The notes under the pieces were generated by a model. That model was not told the origin of the DNA. It made no database searches and was given only the letters and a program-made list of their open reading frames with translations. A stretch of 64,000 bases of DNA from Microbacterium sp. LWO14-1.2 (GTDB lineage: Bacteria > Actinomycetota > Actinomycetes > Actinomycetales > Microbacteriaceae). Position 1 is the first letter of the stretch. Each line of letters begins with the position of its first letter. Made by a program: the position numbers and the translations under genes. Shown in pieces: positions 37,769-45,700 of the stretch. Location: contig NZ_CP151633.1 of assembly GCF_038397715.1 (NCBI RefSeq), positions 3,286,001 to 3,350,000 on the forward strand, read 5' to 3'.

Positions 37769-38463
37769 CCCGTCGCCCCGGGCTCGCCGCCGCGCTGGTG
37801 ATCGCCCTCGCGGTGACTCCCATGACGCTGGGGGCGGCTGCGCCGCGCCCGCAGGCCGGGTTCTGCATCCCTCTCATCTACTGTCCGGATCCCGAGCCGC
37901 AGCCGGATCCCGCAGCCCCGTCGGAGAGCCCCGCGCCGGCCGACCCCGAGGACCCGAGCCTGCCGACCGAGCCACTGCTTCCGCTCGACCCCGCCGAGAC
38001 ACCCGCGCCCGTCGACCCGGTACCCGCGCCCGTCGACGATGCCGCGCCGATCTTCACGGGCACGCCCGCGTCGCTGGGCTCGACCTCGCTGTCGTTCACC
38101 GGACTCTCGGGCATCTCCATCGTGACCGTGCCGACGGTGGACGGCGGCGGAGTGCGAGCACTGAAGATCTCGGCCGACTCGATCACGATCGAGGGATTCT
38201 CGCTGACGGTCCGCCCTCCCGGGGGTCCGGGACTCGTGACGACCGCCGACACCATGACCTTGCGCGGCGACGTGAGCGTCTATCTCGGATCCGTGAGCGC
38301 CTCGGCGCTCGGCGGCGAGCCCCTCACGATCGGACTCGATACGCCGCCGCCACTCACGGACATCGAGCCAGGACTGCTGAATGTGACGATGGGTCTCGTC
38401 GGCAGCACAGCGGACTCCATCACCTACGCGAACACGGATCAGCGGATCGTGCAGGCCGAGTGA
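37765..38463 (+). CDS. Secreted Pro-rich protein of unknown function
   Basis: This encodes 232 residues. A signal peptide (about 1-27, ending GAAAP) is followed by a short Cys-containing segment (FCIPLIYCPDP) and a Pro/Asp/Ala-rich linker (about 40-95). The rest (about 96-232) looks beta-rich, with repeated Ser/Thr/Gly/Leu patterns such as ISADSITIEGFSL. I do not recognise a domain. The beta-rich part resembles the DUF6230 protein two genes upstream in composition, though no clear alignment was made. Its GTG start overlaps the DUF6114 stop, making it the third gene of the TetR-linked operon. Confidence 0.65.
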   Translation: MTRRPGLAAALVIALAVTPMTLGAAAPRPQAGFCIPLIYCPDPEPQPDPAAPSESPAPADPEDPSLPTEPLLPLDPAETPAPVDPVPAPVDDAAPIFTGTPASLGSTSLSFTGLSGISIVTVPTVDGGGVRALKISADSITIEGFSLTVRPPGGPGLVTTADTMTLRGDVSVYLGSVSASALGGEPLTIGLDTPPPLTDIEPGLLNVTMGLVGSTADSITYANTDQRIVQAE

Positions 38464-38486
38464 CGACCGATGTCGGAAGTGTGCGC

Positions 38487-38492
38487 CACAAT
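38487..38492 (+). promoter_or_regulatory. Candidate -10 box for the GNAT gene
   Basis: CACAAT lies six bases before the ATG at 38499, matching the leaderless geometry seen elsewhere. It deviates from TANNNT at the first base. Confidence 0.35.
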
Positions 38493-38498
38493 GACCGC

Positions 38499-39086
38499 AT
38501 GAGCATAGAGGTGCGGCCGGCCACGGTGTTCGAGGACGTGGCCGCGCTCGTCGGGCCGAAGAAGCCGACGTCGACTGTGTGCTTCTGCCTGAGCTACCGA
38601 GTCGGCAGCAAGGAGAGCCTCGCGCTGAAGGGCCCAGCGCGGGCGGAGCGCGTGCGCGAGCTGTGCCACCAGGACCCGCCACCCGGCGTGATCGCCTACC
38701 TCGACGACGAGCCCGTCGGCTGGGCGGCTCTACACCCGAGGCGGGACACGAGCTTCGCGCGCAACCGACTGATCCCGCACGTCGACGACCTCGACGTCTG
38801 GTCGCTGTGGTGCTTCCGGGTCAGGCCGGGGCACCGGAAGCGGGGGATCTCGCACGCCCTCATCGACGGTGCCGTCGCGTATGCCAGGGACCGGGGCGCG
38901 CCCGCGATCGAGGGATACCCGGTCGACAACCGCGGCGAGAAGGTCGACCTGACGATGGCCTACGTCGGGACGCGCGCGCTCTTCGAACGTGCAGGTTTCG
39001 AGAAAGCAGCCGAGACCGGCTCCGTGCTGAACGGTTTTCCCCGGGTGCTGATGCGCCTCGATCTGGACAGGTCGAAGAAAACGTGA
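38499..39086 (+). CDS. GNAT-family N-acetyltransferase
   Basis: This encodes 195 residues of the GNAT fold. The acetyl-CoA pyrophosphate loop region is CFRVRPGHRKRGISHALIDG, followed by AVAYARDRGAPAIEGYPVD and the C-terminal LFERAGFEKAAETG. The substrate cannot be deduced. ATG at 38499 is preferred to a GTG at 38460 that overlaps the previous stop, because the protein begins MSIEVRPAT as is usual. Its stop TGA is embedded in the -35 of the next sigma-factor promoter. Confidence 0.85.
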   Translation: MSIEVRPATVFEDVAALVGPKKPTSTVCFCLSYRVGSKESLALKGPARAERVRELCHQDPPPGVIAYLDDEPVGWAALHPRRDTSFARNRLIPHVDDLDVWSLWCFRVRPGHRKRGISHALIDGAVAYARDRGAPAIEGYPVDNRGEKVDLTMAYVGTRALFERAGFEKAAETGSVLNGFPRVLMRLDLDRSKKT

Positions 39087-39112
39087 ACCCATCCGGGGTG
39101 CACAGGCAATAC
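39085..39112 (+). promoter_or_regulatory. Predicted ECF-sigma autoregulated promoter 1
   Basis: GAACC (39085-39089), 16 bases, then GCAATAC (39106-39112), then the GTG start at 39118. The second sigma gene has the same two elements at the same spacing. GAACC is a typical ECF -35 core. The -35 overlaps the GNAT stop codon. Confidence 0.7.
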
Positions 39113-39117
39113 GCAGC

Positions 39118-39726
39118 GTGAGCACAGACAGCGAGATCATCCAACGGTCTCTGGACCAACCGTCAGCCTTCGCCGAGCTGTTCGATCGACATGCGCGCGT
39201 GGTGAACGCCTTCGCCACGTATCGGATCGGCCGGCATGCCGCGGAGGACGTCCTGAGCGAGACGTTCCTCGTGGCGTTCCGGCGCCGCGCCGACTTCGAC
39301 CGAGACGTCGAGTCGGCCGCCCCCTGGCTGCTCGGCATCGCCTCTCGCCTGATCCGCCGCCACCGGGCCGTGGAGGCGAAGCACTGGCGTTCGTTCGCGG
39401 CTGCCGTCGCGGGTGAGGAGCACGCGTCCGAGGGCGGCGTGGACGACGCGATGACGCGGATCGACGCGGAGCGCGAGCTCGCAGGGCTCAGAGCGCGCAT
39501 CGCCGCCCTCGCGCCGAGGGACCGGGAGACGCTCTTGCTCTACGCGTGGCAGGGGCTGTCCTACGACGAGGTCGCGACGGCGCTCGGCATCCCTGTGGGG
39601 ACCGTACGGTCCCGGTTGAGCCGCATACGCAAGCGCCTGGATCCCGTTCGCAGGGCGCAGGCGAGGAGACAGGCAGAGACACGCACAGAGACGCAGATAG
39701 GCCGAGCAGCAGGGAGCATCCGATGA
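39118..39726 (+). CDS. ECF-type RNA polymerase sigma factor (module 1)
   Basis: This encodes 202 residues. Sigma region 2 (about 14-82) includes AFAELFDRHARVV and AAEDVLSETFLVAFRRR; region 4 (about 125-175) includes LAPRDRETLLLYAWQGLSYDEVATALGIPVGTVRSR, the -35 reader helix. No SnoaL or long C-terminal domain is fused. It is paired with a CU044_5270-type membrane protein whose ATG overlaps its stop (ATGA). Such partners are thought to act as anti-sigma factors. It is a close paralogue of the gene at 40985. A GTG start lies six bases after the predicted -10, so the mRNA may be leaderless. Confidence 0.9.
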   Translation: MSTDSEIIQRSLDQPSAFAELFDRHARVVNAFATYRIGRHAAEDVLSETFLVAFRRRADFDRDVESAAPWLLGIASRLIRRHRAVEAKHWRSFAAAVAGEEHASEGGVDDAMTRIDAERELAGLRARIAALAPRDRETLLLYAWQGLSYDEVATALGIPVGTVRSRLSRIRKRLDPVRRAQARRQAETRTETQIGRAAGSIR

Positions 39727-40853
39727 ACGTTCTCGAGAAGGTGCAGGAGACCCGACCAGTGGTCGAGGGGGCCGAGGAGAACATCTCGGCGGCCAGGCTG
39801 CGACTCCTGAGCGAGATTCGCGCCGAACAGCGGCCTGCGCGGTCGCGCGCTGCACGACGCCCGTGGATCATCACGGCAAGCCTCGTCGGCGCTGCGGCGG
39901 CAGCGACGGCCGGAGTTCTCGTGGTCGGCAACCTCGCGACACAGATCACCGGTGGCGTCGAGGCGATTCCGACCGTCGTGCCCGAGCCAGCGTCGGACCC
40001 GACGGTGGAGCCGACGCCGGAGCCGACGGTGGAGCCGTTGACGGCTGCCGGAGCCTTCAGCGCGGCGGGAGCATCCGCGAGCACGTTCGCCGGATTGACG
40101 GTCGCGCCGGGGCAGTATCTTCGCGTCGCGACGACGATGACGGGCCTCGTCTTCCACGAGCCGGTCAACGGGTGGGGAGGGTATTCCGTCGACCGCTCCA
40201 ATGCCACGAGCGCGTGGAGTGTGCTGGGGAGTTCGGAGACGTACCTCCCGGCCGACCAGTACGGAGAGTGGCGCTACGTCGGACATCCGGTCCAGATCGG
40301 CGAGCTCTTCGGCGCCGACGCAGGACCAAATGCGCAGCAGTACCTCCAGGAGGTCGCGCACAGCTCCTACGACCCCACCGGCGAGATCGGCGGGGCCGGC
40401 GCGCCCTGGCCGACGGCGGGCGGCAGCTCTCTGGCCGCGTTCTACGACGCGATGCCGAAGGACCCCGCGCAGCTCATCGCCTGGATCGACGAGAACCAGC
40501 AGACCCCGCCGGAGTCCGACAACGCGAAGGTCGGCTGGTTGCTGATCGAGTTGCTCGCCCGCAACGGCGGCACCGCCGACGCCCGCGCTGCCATGTATGC
40601 CGCGCTGAGCATGCTGGACGGATTCGCTGTGACGAGCACGGTCGGCAACGTCGTGACAGTCGCGCTCGACACGCCGACCCAGGACCTGTCCGGGAATCCC
40701 GCGATCCAGCGCCGCACCGCCACGATCGACATCAGCACGGGGCTGGTGCAGGAGACGACGTCGACGACCGGATCGGGATCCGCACTGGTTCCGGATTCGA
40801 CCCCTGACATGAGGAATGTGTACGCGATGACCGTCGTGAACGGCGCTCCGTGA
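39723..40853 (+). CDS. CU044_5270-type membrane protein, putative anti-sigma factor (module 1)
   Basis: This encodes 376 residues. The cytoplasmic N-terminus (1-47) has an amphipathic stretch ISAARLRLLSEI; one transmembrane helix follows at about 48-70, then a Pro/Glu/Thr linker (about 82-105) and a large extracellular domain of unknown fold, with a conserved GQYLRVATT segment at its start. The pairing and topology match CU044_5270-family proteins next to ECF sigma factors. An anti-sigma role is inferred from topology and context; there is no zinc-binding HxxxCxxC motif. It ends SALVP plus 19 residues, a spacing also found in its paralogue and in the remnant just downstream. Confidence 0.75.
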   Translation: MNVLEKVQETRPVVEGAEENISAARLRLLSEIRAEQRPARSRAARRPWIITASLVGAAAAATAGVLVVGNLATQITGGVEAIPTVVPEPASDPTVEPTPEPTVEPLTAAGAFSAAGASASTFAGLTVAPGQYLRVATTMTGLVFHEPVNGWGGYSVDRSNATSAWSVLGSSETYLPADQYGEWRYVGHPVQIGELFGADAGPNAQQYLQEVAHSSYDPTGEIGGAGAPWPTAGGSSLAAFYDAMPKDPAQLIAWIDENQQTPPESDNAKVGWLLIELLARNGGTADARAAMYAALSMLDGFAVTSTVGNVVTVALDTPTQDLSGNPAIQRRTATIDISTGLVQETTSTTGSGSALVPDSTPDMRNVYAMTVVNGAP

Positions 40854-40855
40854 CG

Positions 40856-40942
40856 CTCGACACACCGTCAGCGCTCGTGCCTTCGACCATCGTGGACGTG
40901 AGTTACACCTACACGCACAGCATCGTGGACCGACTACCGTGA
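40856..40942 (+). pseudogene. Remnant C-terminus of a further CU044_5270-type gene
   Basis: This 87-bp reading frame begins three bases after the module 1 stop, in another frame, and has no start of its own. Its 28 codons include SALVP followed by 19 residues, then stop, ending SIVDRLP. The module 1 protein ends SALVP plus 19 residues; the module 2 protein ends SIVDAVP. The C-terminal 24 positions line up without gaps with both. It looks like the tail left by deletion of a third copy. Confidence 0.7.
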
Positions 40943-40951
40943 ACGAGTTTC

Positions 40952-40979
40952 GAACCGTCCCGAGCCGCAGAGGCAATAC
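40952..40979 (+). promoter_or_regulatory. Predicted ECF-sigma autoregulated promoter 2
   Basis: GAACC (40952-40956), 16 bases, GCAATAC (40973-40979), then GTG at 40985. Element sequence, spacing and distance to the start codon equal those of promoter 1, while the bases between differ. Confidence 0.7.
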
Positions 40980-40984
40980 ATAGT

Positions 40985-41590
40985 GTGAACACAGACAGCG
41001 AGATCATTCAGCGATCGCTCGGGCAACCCCGGGCGTTCGCCGAACTCTTCGACAGACATGCCGGAGTGGTGGGACGGTACGCCGCCCGACGGCTCGGGGT
41101 GGATGCTGGCGAGGACATCCTCAGCGAGACGTTCCTCGTCGCGTTCGCCCGCCGGAAGGCGTTCGACACCGCGTGGGACAGCGCACTGCCGTGGTTGTTC
41201 GGGATCGCGTCCCGACTCATCCGGAAGCATCGGGCGACGGAGGCCAAGCACCTCCGGTCGAGCATCGAGTCCGCCCACCGTGAGGAGCACATCTCGCACG
41301 GCGACCTCGAGACGACGATCGCCCGGCTGGACGCCGAGATCTCGACCCGCGAGCTCGCCCCGCGGATCGCGTCGCTGTCGACGAAGGACCGGGAGACGCT
41401 CCTGCTGTACGCCTGGGGGGACCTGACGTACGAGGAGGTCGCCGCGGCCCTCGGTGTCCCCGTGGGCACGGTGCGCTCCCGCATCAACCGCGTGCGCACT
41501 CGGCTGAATCCGCACCGCAGTGCCGGCCGCACCTCAATCGTGAAGCAGAAGGAAGGAGAAGTCGATGGACGTTTTCGAGCGCGTGCGTGA
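40985..41590 (+). CDS. ECF-type RNA polymerase sigma factor (module 2)
   Basis: This encodes 201 residues and is a paralogue of the gene at 39118: both start with TDSEIIQRSL and share AFAELFDRHA, LSETFLVAFAR and PWLFGIASRLIR. Region 2 spans about 14-82 and region 4 about 125-175, with VPVGTVRSRINRVRTRL as the recognition helix. The recognition helix is close to but not identical with that of module 1, so the two may read overlapping promoters. Its last 26 bases overlap the next gene. Confidence 0.9.
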   Translation: MNTDSEIIQRSLGQPRAFAELFDRHAGVVGRYAARRLGVDAGEDILSETFLVAFARRKAFDTAWDSALPWLFGIASRLIRKHRATEAKHLRSSIESAHREEHISHGDLETTIARLDAEISTRELAPRIASLSTKDRETLLLYAWGDLTYEEVAAALGVPVGTVRSRINRVRTRLNPHRSAGRTSIVKQKEGEVDGRFRARA

Positions 41591-42665
41591 GGTCAACACG
41601 GGGGTGAGCCTCACCGACGAGCGAATCGCCGGAGCGCGAGTCCGGCTTCTCGAGGGCATCGACACCGGTGTGGTGACCGCGCGCAAGCGCGCAAGCCGCC
41701 GGCCGATGTTCCTCATCGCCGGGGCCGTCGCCGGAGTCGCCGCGGCGACCGCGACGGTCGTGGTGGTCGGTCAGCTCACGGCGCCGGCCCCGCAGGTGGA
41801 GGCGATCCCCGCACCCACCGTAGAGCCGACGCGACAGCCGGGGGAGGTGCTCCCGCATCCCGCGCCGACCGGAGGGACCGGGATCACGGAGCCCTTCCCC
41901 GGCACGACCCCGCAGGCCGGGCAGTATCTGAGCGTGCAGAACATGACCGAGACGCTGCTCTACCGGGATGGGCAGGACGTCTACCAGGGTGACTTCCCTT
42001 ACGGCCCGCTGACCAGTGCACTGTTGGTCAGAGGGCATTCGGCGACCTACATGCCGGCTGACCGATCCGGCGAATGGATCTCCGTGAACGGACCGGACGC
42101 TGAACGAGTGCGATTCTTTCCGGAAGATCAGTGGCCCGCTGGGGCGCTCGCGTGGGACAACATCCTGCCCGTGCGCCCGGATGTCACCGAATCACGGGAT
42201 ACCCGCGACGTCGTCGACGGCTCGCCCGAGCCCGGCTCGGCCGCCTTCTATGCACAGTTCCCGGCGGACCCCCAGTCTCTGCTCGACCAGTTGCGCGCGA
42301 AGGACCGCGGACACGAACAGAGGGATGCCGAGAGGCGTGATGCGGCTGTGCAGGACATCGTCACCGTTCTGAGAGTCAGCGACGCCCCGGCCTCGGTGCG
42401 CCAGACCTTCGTGGCTGCGCTTGCGCTCTCAGGAGCGGAGGTCGTTTCCGCTGCGAACGGCATCACCACCTATCGCATGAGGTACGACCACTTCGGTGCT
42501 CGCACCGACACGATCTCGATCAGCGATGCGACAGGGTGGGCCACCGAGTACACCCTGCGCTGGGATCGCGTGTCTGGGTCTTCCGCAGACGGCGACGTGG
42601 TTCCCCCGACGGTCCCCGACATCCGCATGACCTACAGCGTCTCGATCGTCGACGCAGTCCCGTAA
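41565..42665 (+). CDS. CU044_5270-type membrane protein, putative anti-sigma factor (module 2)
   Basis: This encodes 366 residues, paralogous to the module 1 partner. The cytoplasmic N-terminus (1-47) has IAGARVRLLEGI, the transmembrane helix is at about 48-70, a Pro-rich linker follows, and the extracellular domain starts at GQYLSVQNMTETLLY. Both proteins place the helix at the same residues and carry QVEAIP/GVEAIP after it. The extracellular parts are much more diverged than the N-termini, suggesting the two sense different signals. AAGGAAGGAG precedes the ATG inside the sigma gene. Anti-sigma function is inferred. Confidence 0.75.
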   Translation: MDVFERVREVNTGVSLTDERIAGARVRLLEGIDTGVVTARKRASRRPMFLIAGAVAGVAAATATVVVVGQLTAPAPQVEAIPAPTVEPTRQPGEVLPHPAPTGGTGITEPFPGTTPQAGQYLSVQNMTETLLYRDGQDVYQGDFPYGPLTSALLVRGHSATYMPADRSGEWISVNGPDAERVRFFPEDQWPAGALAWDNILPVRPDVTESRDTRDVVDGSPEPGSAAFYAQFPADPQSLLDQLRAKDRGHEQRDAERRDAAVQDIVTVLRVSDAPASVRQTFVAALALSGAEVVSAANGITTYRMRYDHFGARTDTISISDATGWATEYTLRWDRVSGSSADGDVVPPTVPDIRMTYSVSIVDAVP

Positions 42666-42680
42666 CCGGCACGACTCATG

Positions 42681-42711
42681 AGCCCCGGCATCCACCGCGG
42701 ATGCCGGGGCT
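42681..42711 (+). terminator. Intrinsic terminator after module 2
   Basis: A 13-bp perfect stem (42681-42693 with 42699-42711) and a 5-base loop close the accessory block before the dnaE promoter. Confidence 0.8.
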
Positions 42712-42741
42712 CGTCGCGGCCGTGATGTCGGACGTCGAAAG

Positions 42742-42747
42742 TAGACT
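42742..42747 (+). promoter_or_regulatory. -10 box, probable leaderless dnaE start
   Basis: TAGACT ends six bases before the dnaE ATG at 42754, with no ribosome-binding site. Confidence 0.65.
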
Positions 42748-42753
42748 CGGATC

Positions 42754-45700
42754 ATGGCCTCCGACTCCTTCGTCCACCTTCACGTGCACAGCGAGTACTC
42801 GATGCTGGACGGTGCGGCGAAGATCGCGTCGATGACGCAGGCGGCCGCCGATTACGGGATGCCGGCGATCGCCGTCACCGACCACGGCAACACCTTCGCG
42901 GCGTTCGAGTTCTACAAGGCGGCGAAGGCCGCGGGCATCAAGCCCATCGTGGGCCTCGAGGCCTACGTGACGCCCGGAACCCACCGCAGCGACAAGTCGC
43001 GCGTGCAATGGGGCTCGCCCGATCAGAAGAGCGACGACGTCTCGGGATCCGGCGCGTACACCCACATGACCATGTGGAGCGAGAGCACGCAGGGCATGCA
43101 CAACCTGTTCCGGCTCAGCTCGTTGTCGAGCATGGAGGGGTACTACTTCAAGCCCCGCATGGACCGTGAGCTGCTGCAGACTTACGGCAAGGGGCTGATC
43201 GCGACCACGGGATGCCCGTCCGGCGAGATCCAGACCCGGCTGCGGCTCGGACAGTACGACGCGGCGCGCGCGGCGGCGGCGGAGTTCCAGGACCTGTTCG
43301 GCAAGGAGAACTACTTCGCCGAGATCATGGACCACGGGCTCTCGATCGAGCGACGTGTCATGACCGACCTGATCCGGCTCGCGAAGGATCTCAACATCCC
43401 GCTGGTCGGAACGAACGACTCCCACTACACGCACCAGCACGAGGCGGATGCGCACGAGGCGCTGCTCTGCGTGCAGTCCGGCTCGACGCTCGACGATCCG
43501 AATCGCTTCAAGTTCGACGGCGACGGGTACTACATCAAGACCGCCGCCGAGATGCGGCAGCTCTTCCGCGACCACCCCGAGGCCTGCGACAACACCCTCC
43601 TCATCGCCGAGCGCTGCGAGGTGGAGTTCAACACCTCCGCGAACTACATGCCGCGATTCCCGGTTCCGGACGGCGAGACGGAGGACAGCTGGCTGATCAA
43701 GGAGGTCGAGGCCGGCCTGCACTACCGCTACCCGAACGGCATCCCCGACAAGGTGCGCAAGCAGGCCGAGTACGAGACCGGCATCATCCTGCAGATGGGG
43801 TTCCCCGGGTACTTCCTCGTCGTCGCCGACTTCATCAACTGGGCCAAGGACAACGGCATCCGCGTGGGTCCGGGCCGTGGCTCCGGTGCCGGCTCCATGG
43901 TCGCGTACGCCATGAAGATCACCGACCTCGACCCCCTCGAGCACGGTCTCATCTTCGAGCGGTTCCTGAACCCCGACCGCGTCTCCATGCCTGACTTCGA
44001 CGTCGACTTCGACGACCGTCGCCGCGGCGAGGTCATCGAGTACGTGACGAGGAAGTACGGCTCGGAGCGCGTCGCGCAGATCGTCACGTACGGCACGATC
44101 AAGTCGAAGCAGGCCTTGAAAGACGCCGGACGCGTGCTCGGTTTCCCCTTCAGCATGGGGGAGCGTCTCACCAAGGCCATGCCGCCGCCCGTGATGGGCA
44201 AGGACATGGAGCTCGGTGGCATGTTCGACTCCGCGCACCCGCGCTACAAGGAGGCGAGCGAGTTCCGCGCGCTCATCGAGACCGACCCCGAGGCGAAGAC
44301 CGTCTTCGACCGGGCGCTCGGACTCGAGGGGCTCAAGCGTCAGTGGGGCGTGCACGCCGCCGGCGTGATCATGTCGTCCGAGCCGCTGCTCGACATCATC
44401 CCGATCATGCGCCGCGAGCAGGACGGCCAGATCGTCACGCAGTTCGACTACCCGTCGTGCGAGTCGCTCGGCCTCATCAAGATGGACTTCCTGGGGCTCC
44501 GCAACCTCACGATCATCTCCGACGCGCTCGACAACATCCGCACCAACCGAGGCGAGGAGCTCGACCTCGAGCACCTCGCGCTCGACGACCGCGGCGCCTA
44601 CGACCTGCTCGCCCGAGGAGACTCGCTCGGGGTGTTCCAGCTCGACGGCGGGCCGATGCGCTCGCTCATGCGCCTGATGAAGCCCGACAACTTCGGCGAC
44701 ATCTCGGCCCTCATCGCCCTGTACCGTCCTGGACCCATGGGTGCCAACTCCCACACCAACTACGCCCTCCGCAAGAACGGCATGCAGCCGATCACCCCGA
44801 TCCACCCGGAGTTCACGGAGTCCCTGGCCGACATCCTCGAAGAGTCCTACGGTCTGATCATCTACCAGGAGCAGGTCATGGCCATCGCGCAGCGCGTGGC
44901 CGGGTTCTCTCTCGGCCAAGCAGACATCCTGCGCCGTGCGATGGGCAAGAAGAAGAAGTCCGAGCTCGACAAGCAGTTCGAGGGCTTCCAGGCCGGCATG
45001 CACGCCAACGGTTACTCCGACGGAGCCGTGAACGCGCTCTGGGAGATCCTGCTGCCCTTCTCGGACTACGCCTTCAACAAAGCCCACTCCGCGGCATACG
45101 GTGTCGTGTCGTACTGGACGGCCTACCTCAAGGCGCACTATCCCGCCGAGTACATGGCCGCCCTCCTCACGAGCGTCGGCGACTCGAAGGACAAGATGGC
45201 GCTCTACCTCAACGAGTGCCGCCGCATGGGCATCAAGGTCCTCCCGCCCGACGTCTCCGAATCCATCAACTTCTTCGCCGCCGTCGGAGACGACATCCGC
45301 TTCGGTCTGGGAGCTGTCCGCAACGTCGGCAGCAACGTGGTCGACGGCATCGTCCAGGCTCGGAAAGACGAGCGCTTCACGTCGTTCCATCACTTCCTCG
45401 ACAAGGTCCCCCTGCACGTCTCGAACAAGCGGACGGTCGAGTCGCTGATCAAGGCCGGCGCGTTCGACTCCATGGGCGACACCCGTCGGGCGCTCATGGA
45501 GATCCACGAGGATGCGGTCGAGGCAGCGGTCGACCGCAAACGCAACGAGGCCCAGGGGGCCATCGGCTTCGACTTCGACAGCCTCTACGACGGCATGGAG
45601 GAGGCGGCGCCGGCGAAGGTCCCGGCGCGTCCCGAGTGGATCAAGAAGGACAAGCTCGCCTTCGAGCGGGAGATGCTCGGGCTGTACGTCTCCGATCACC

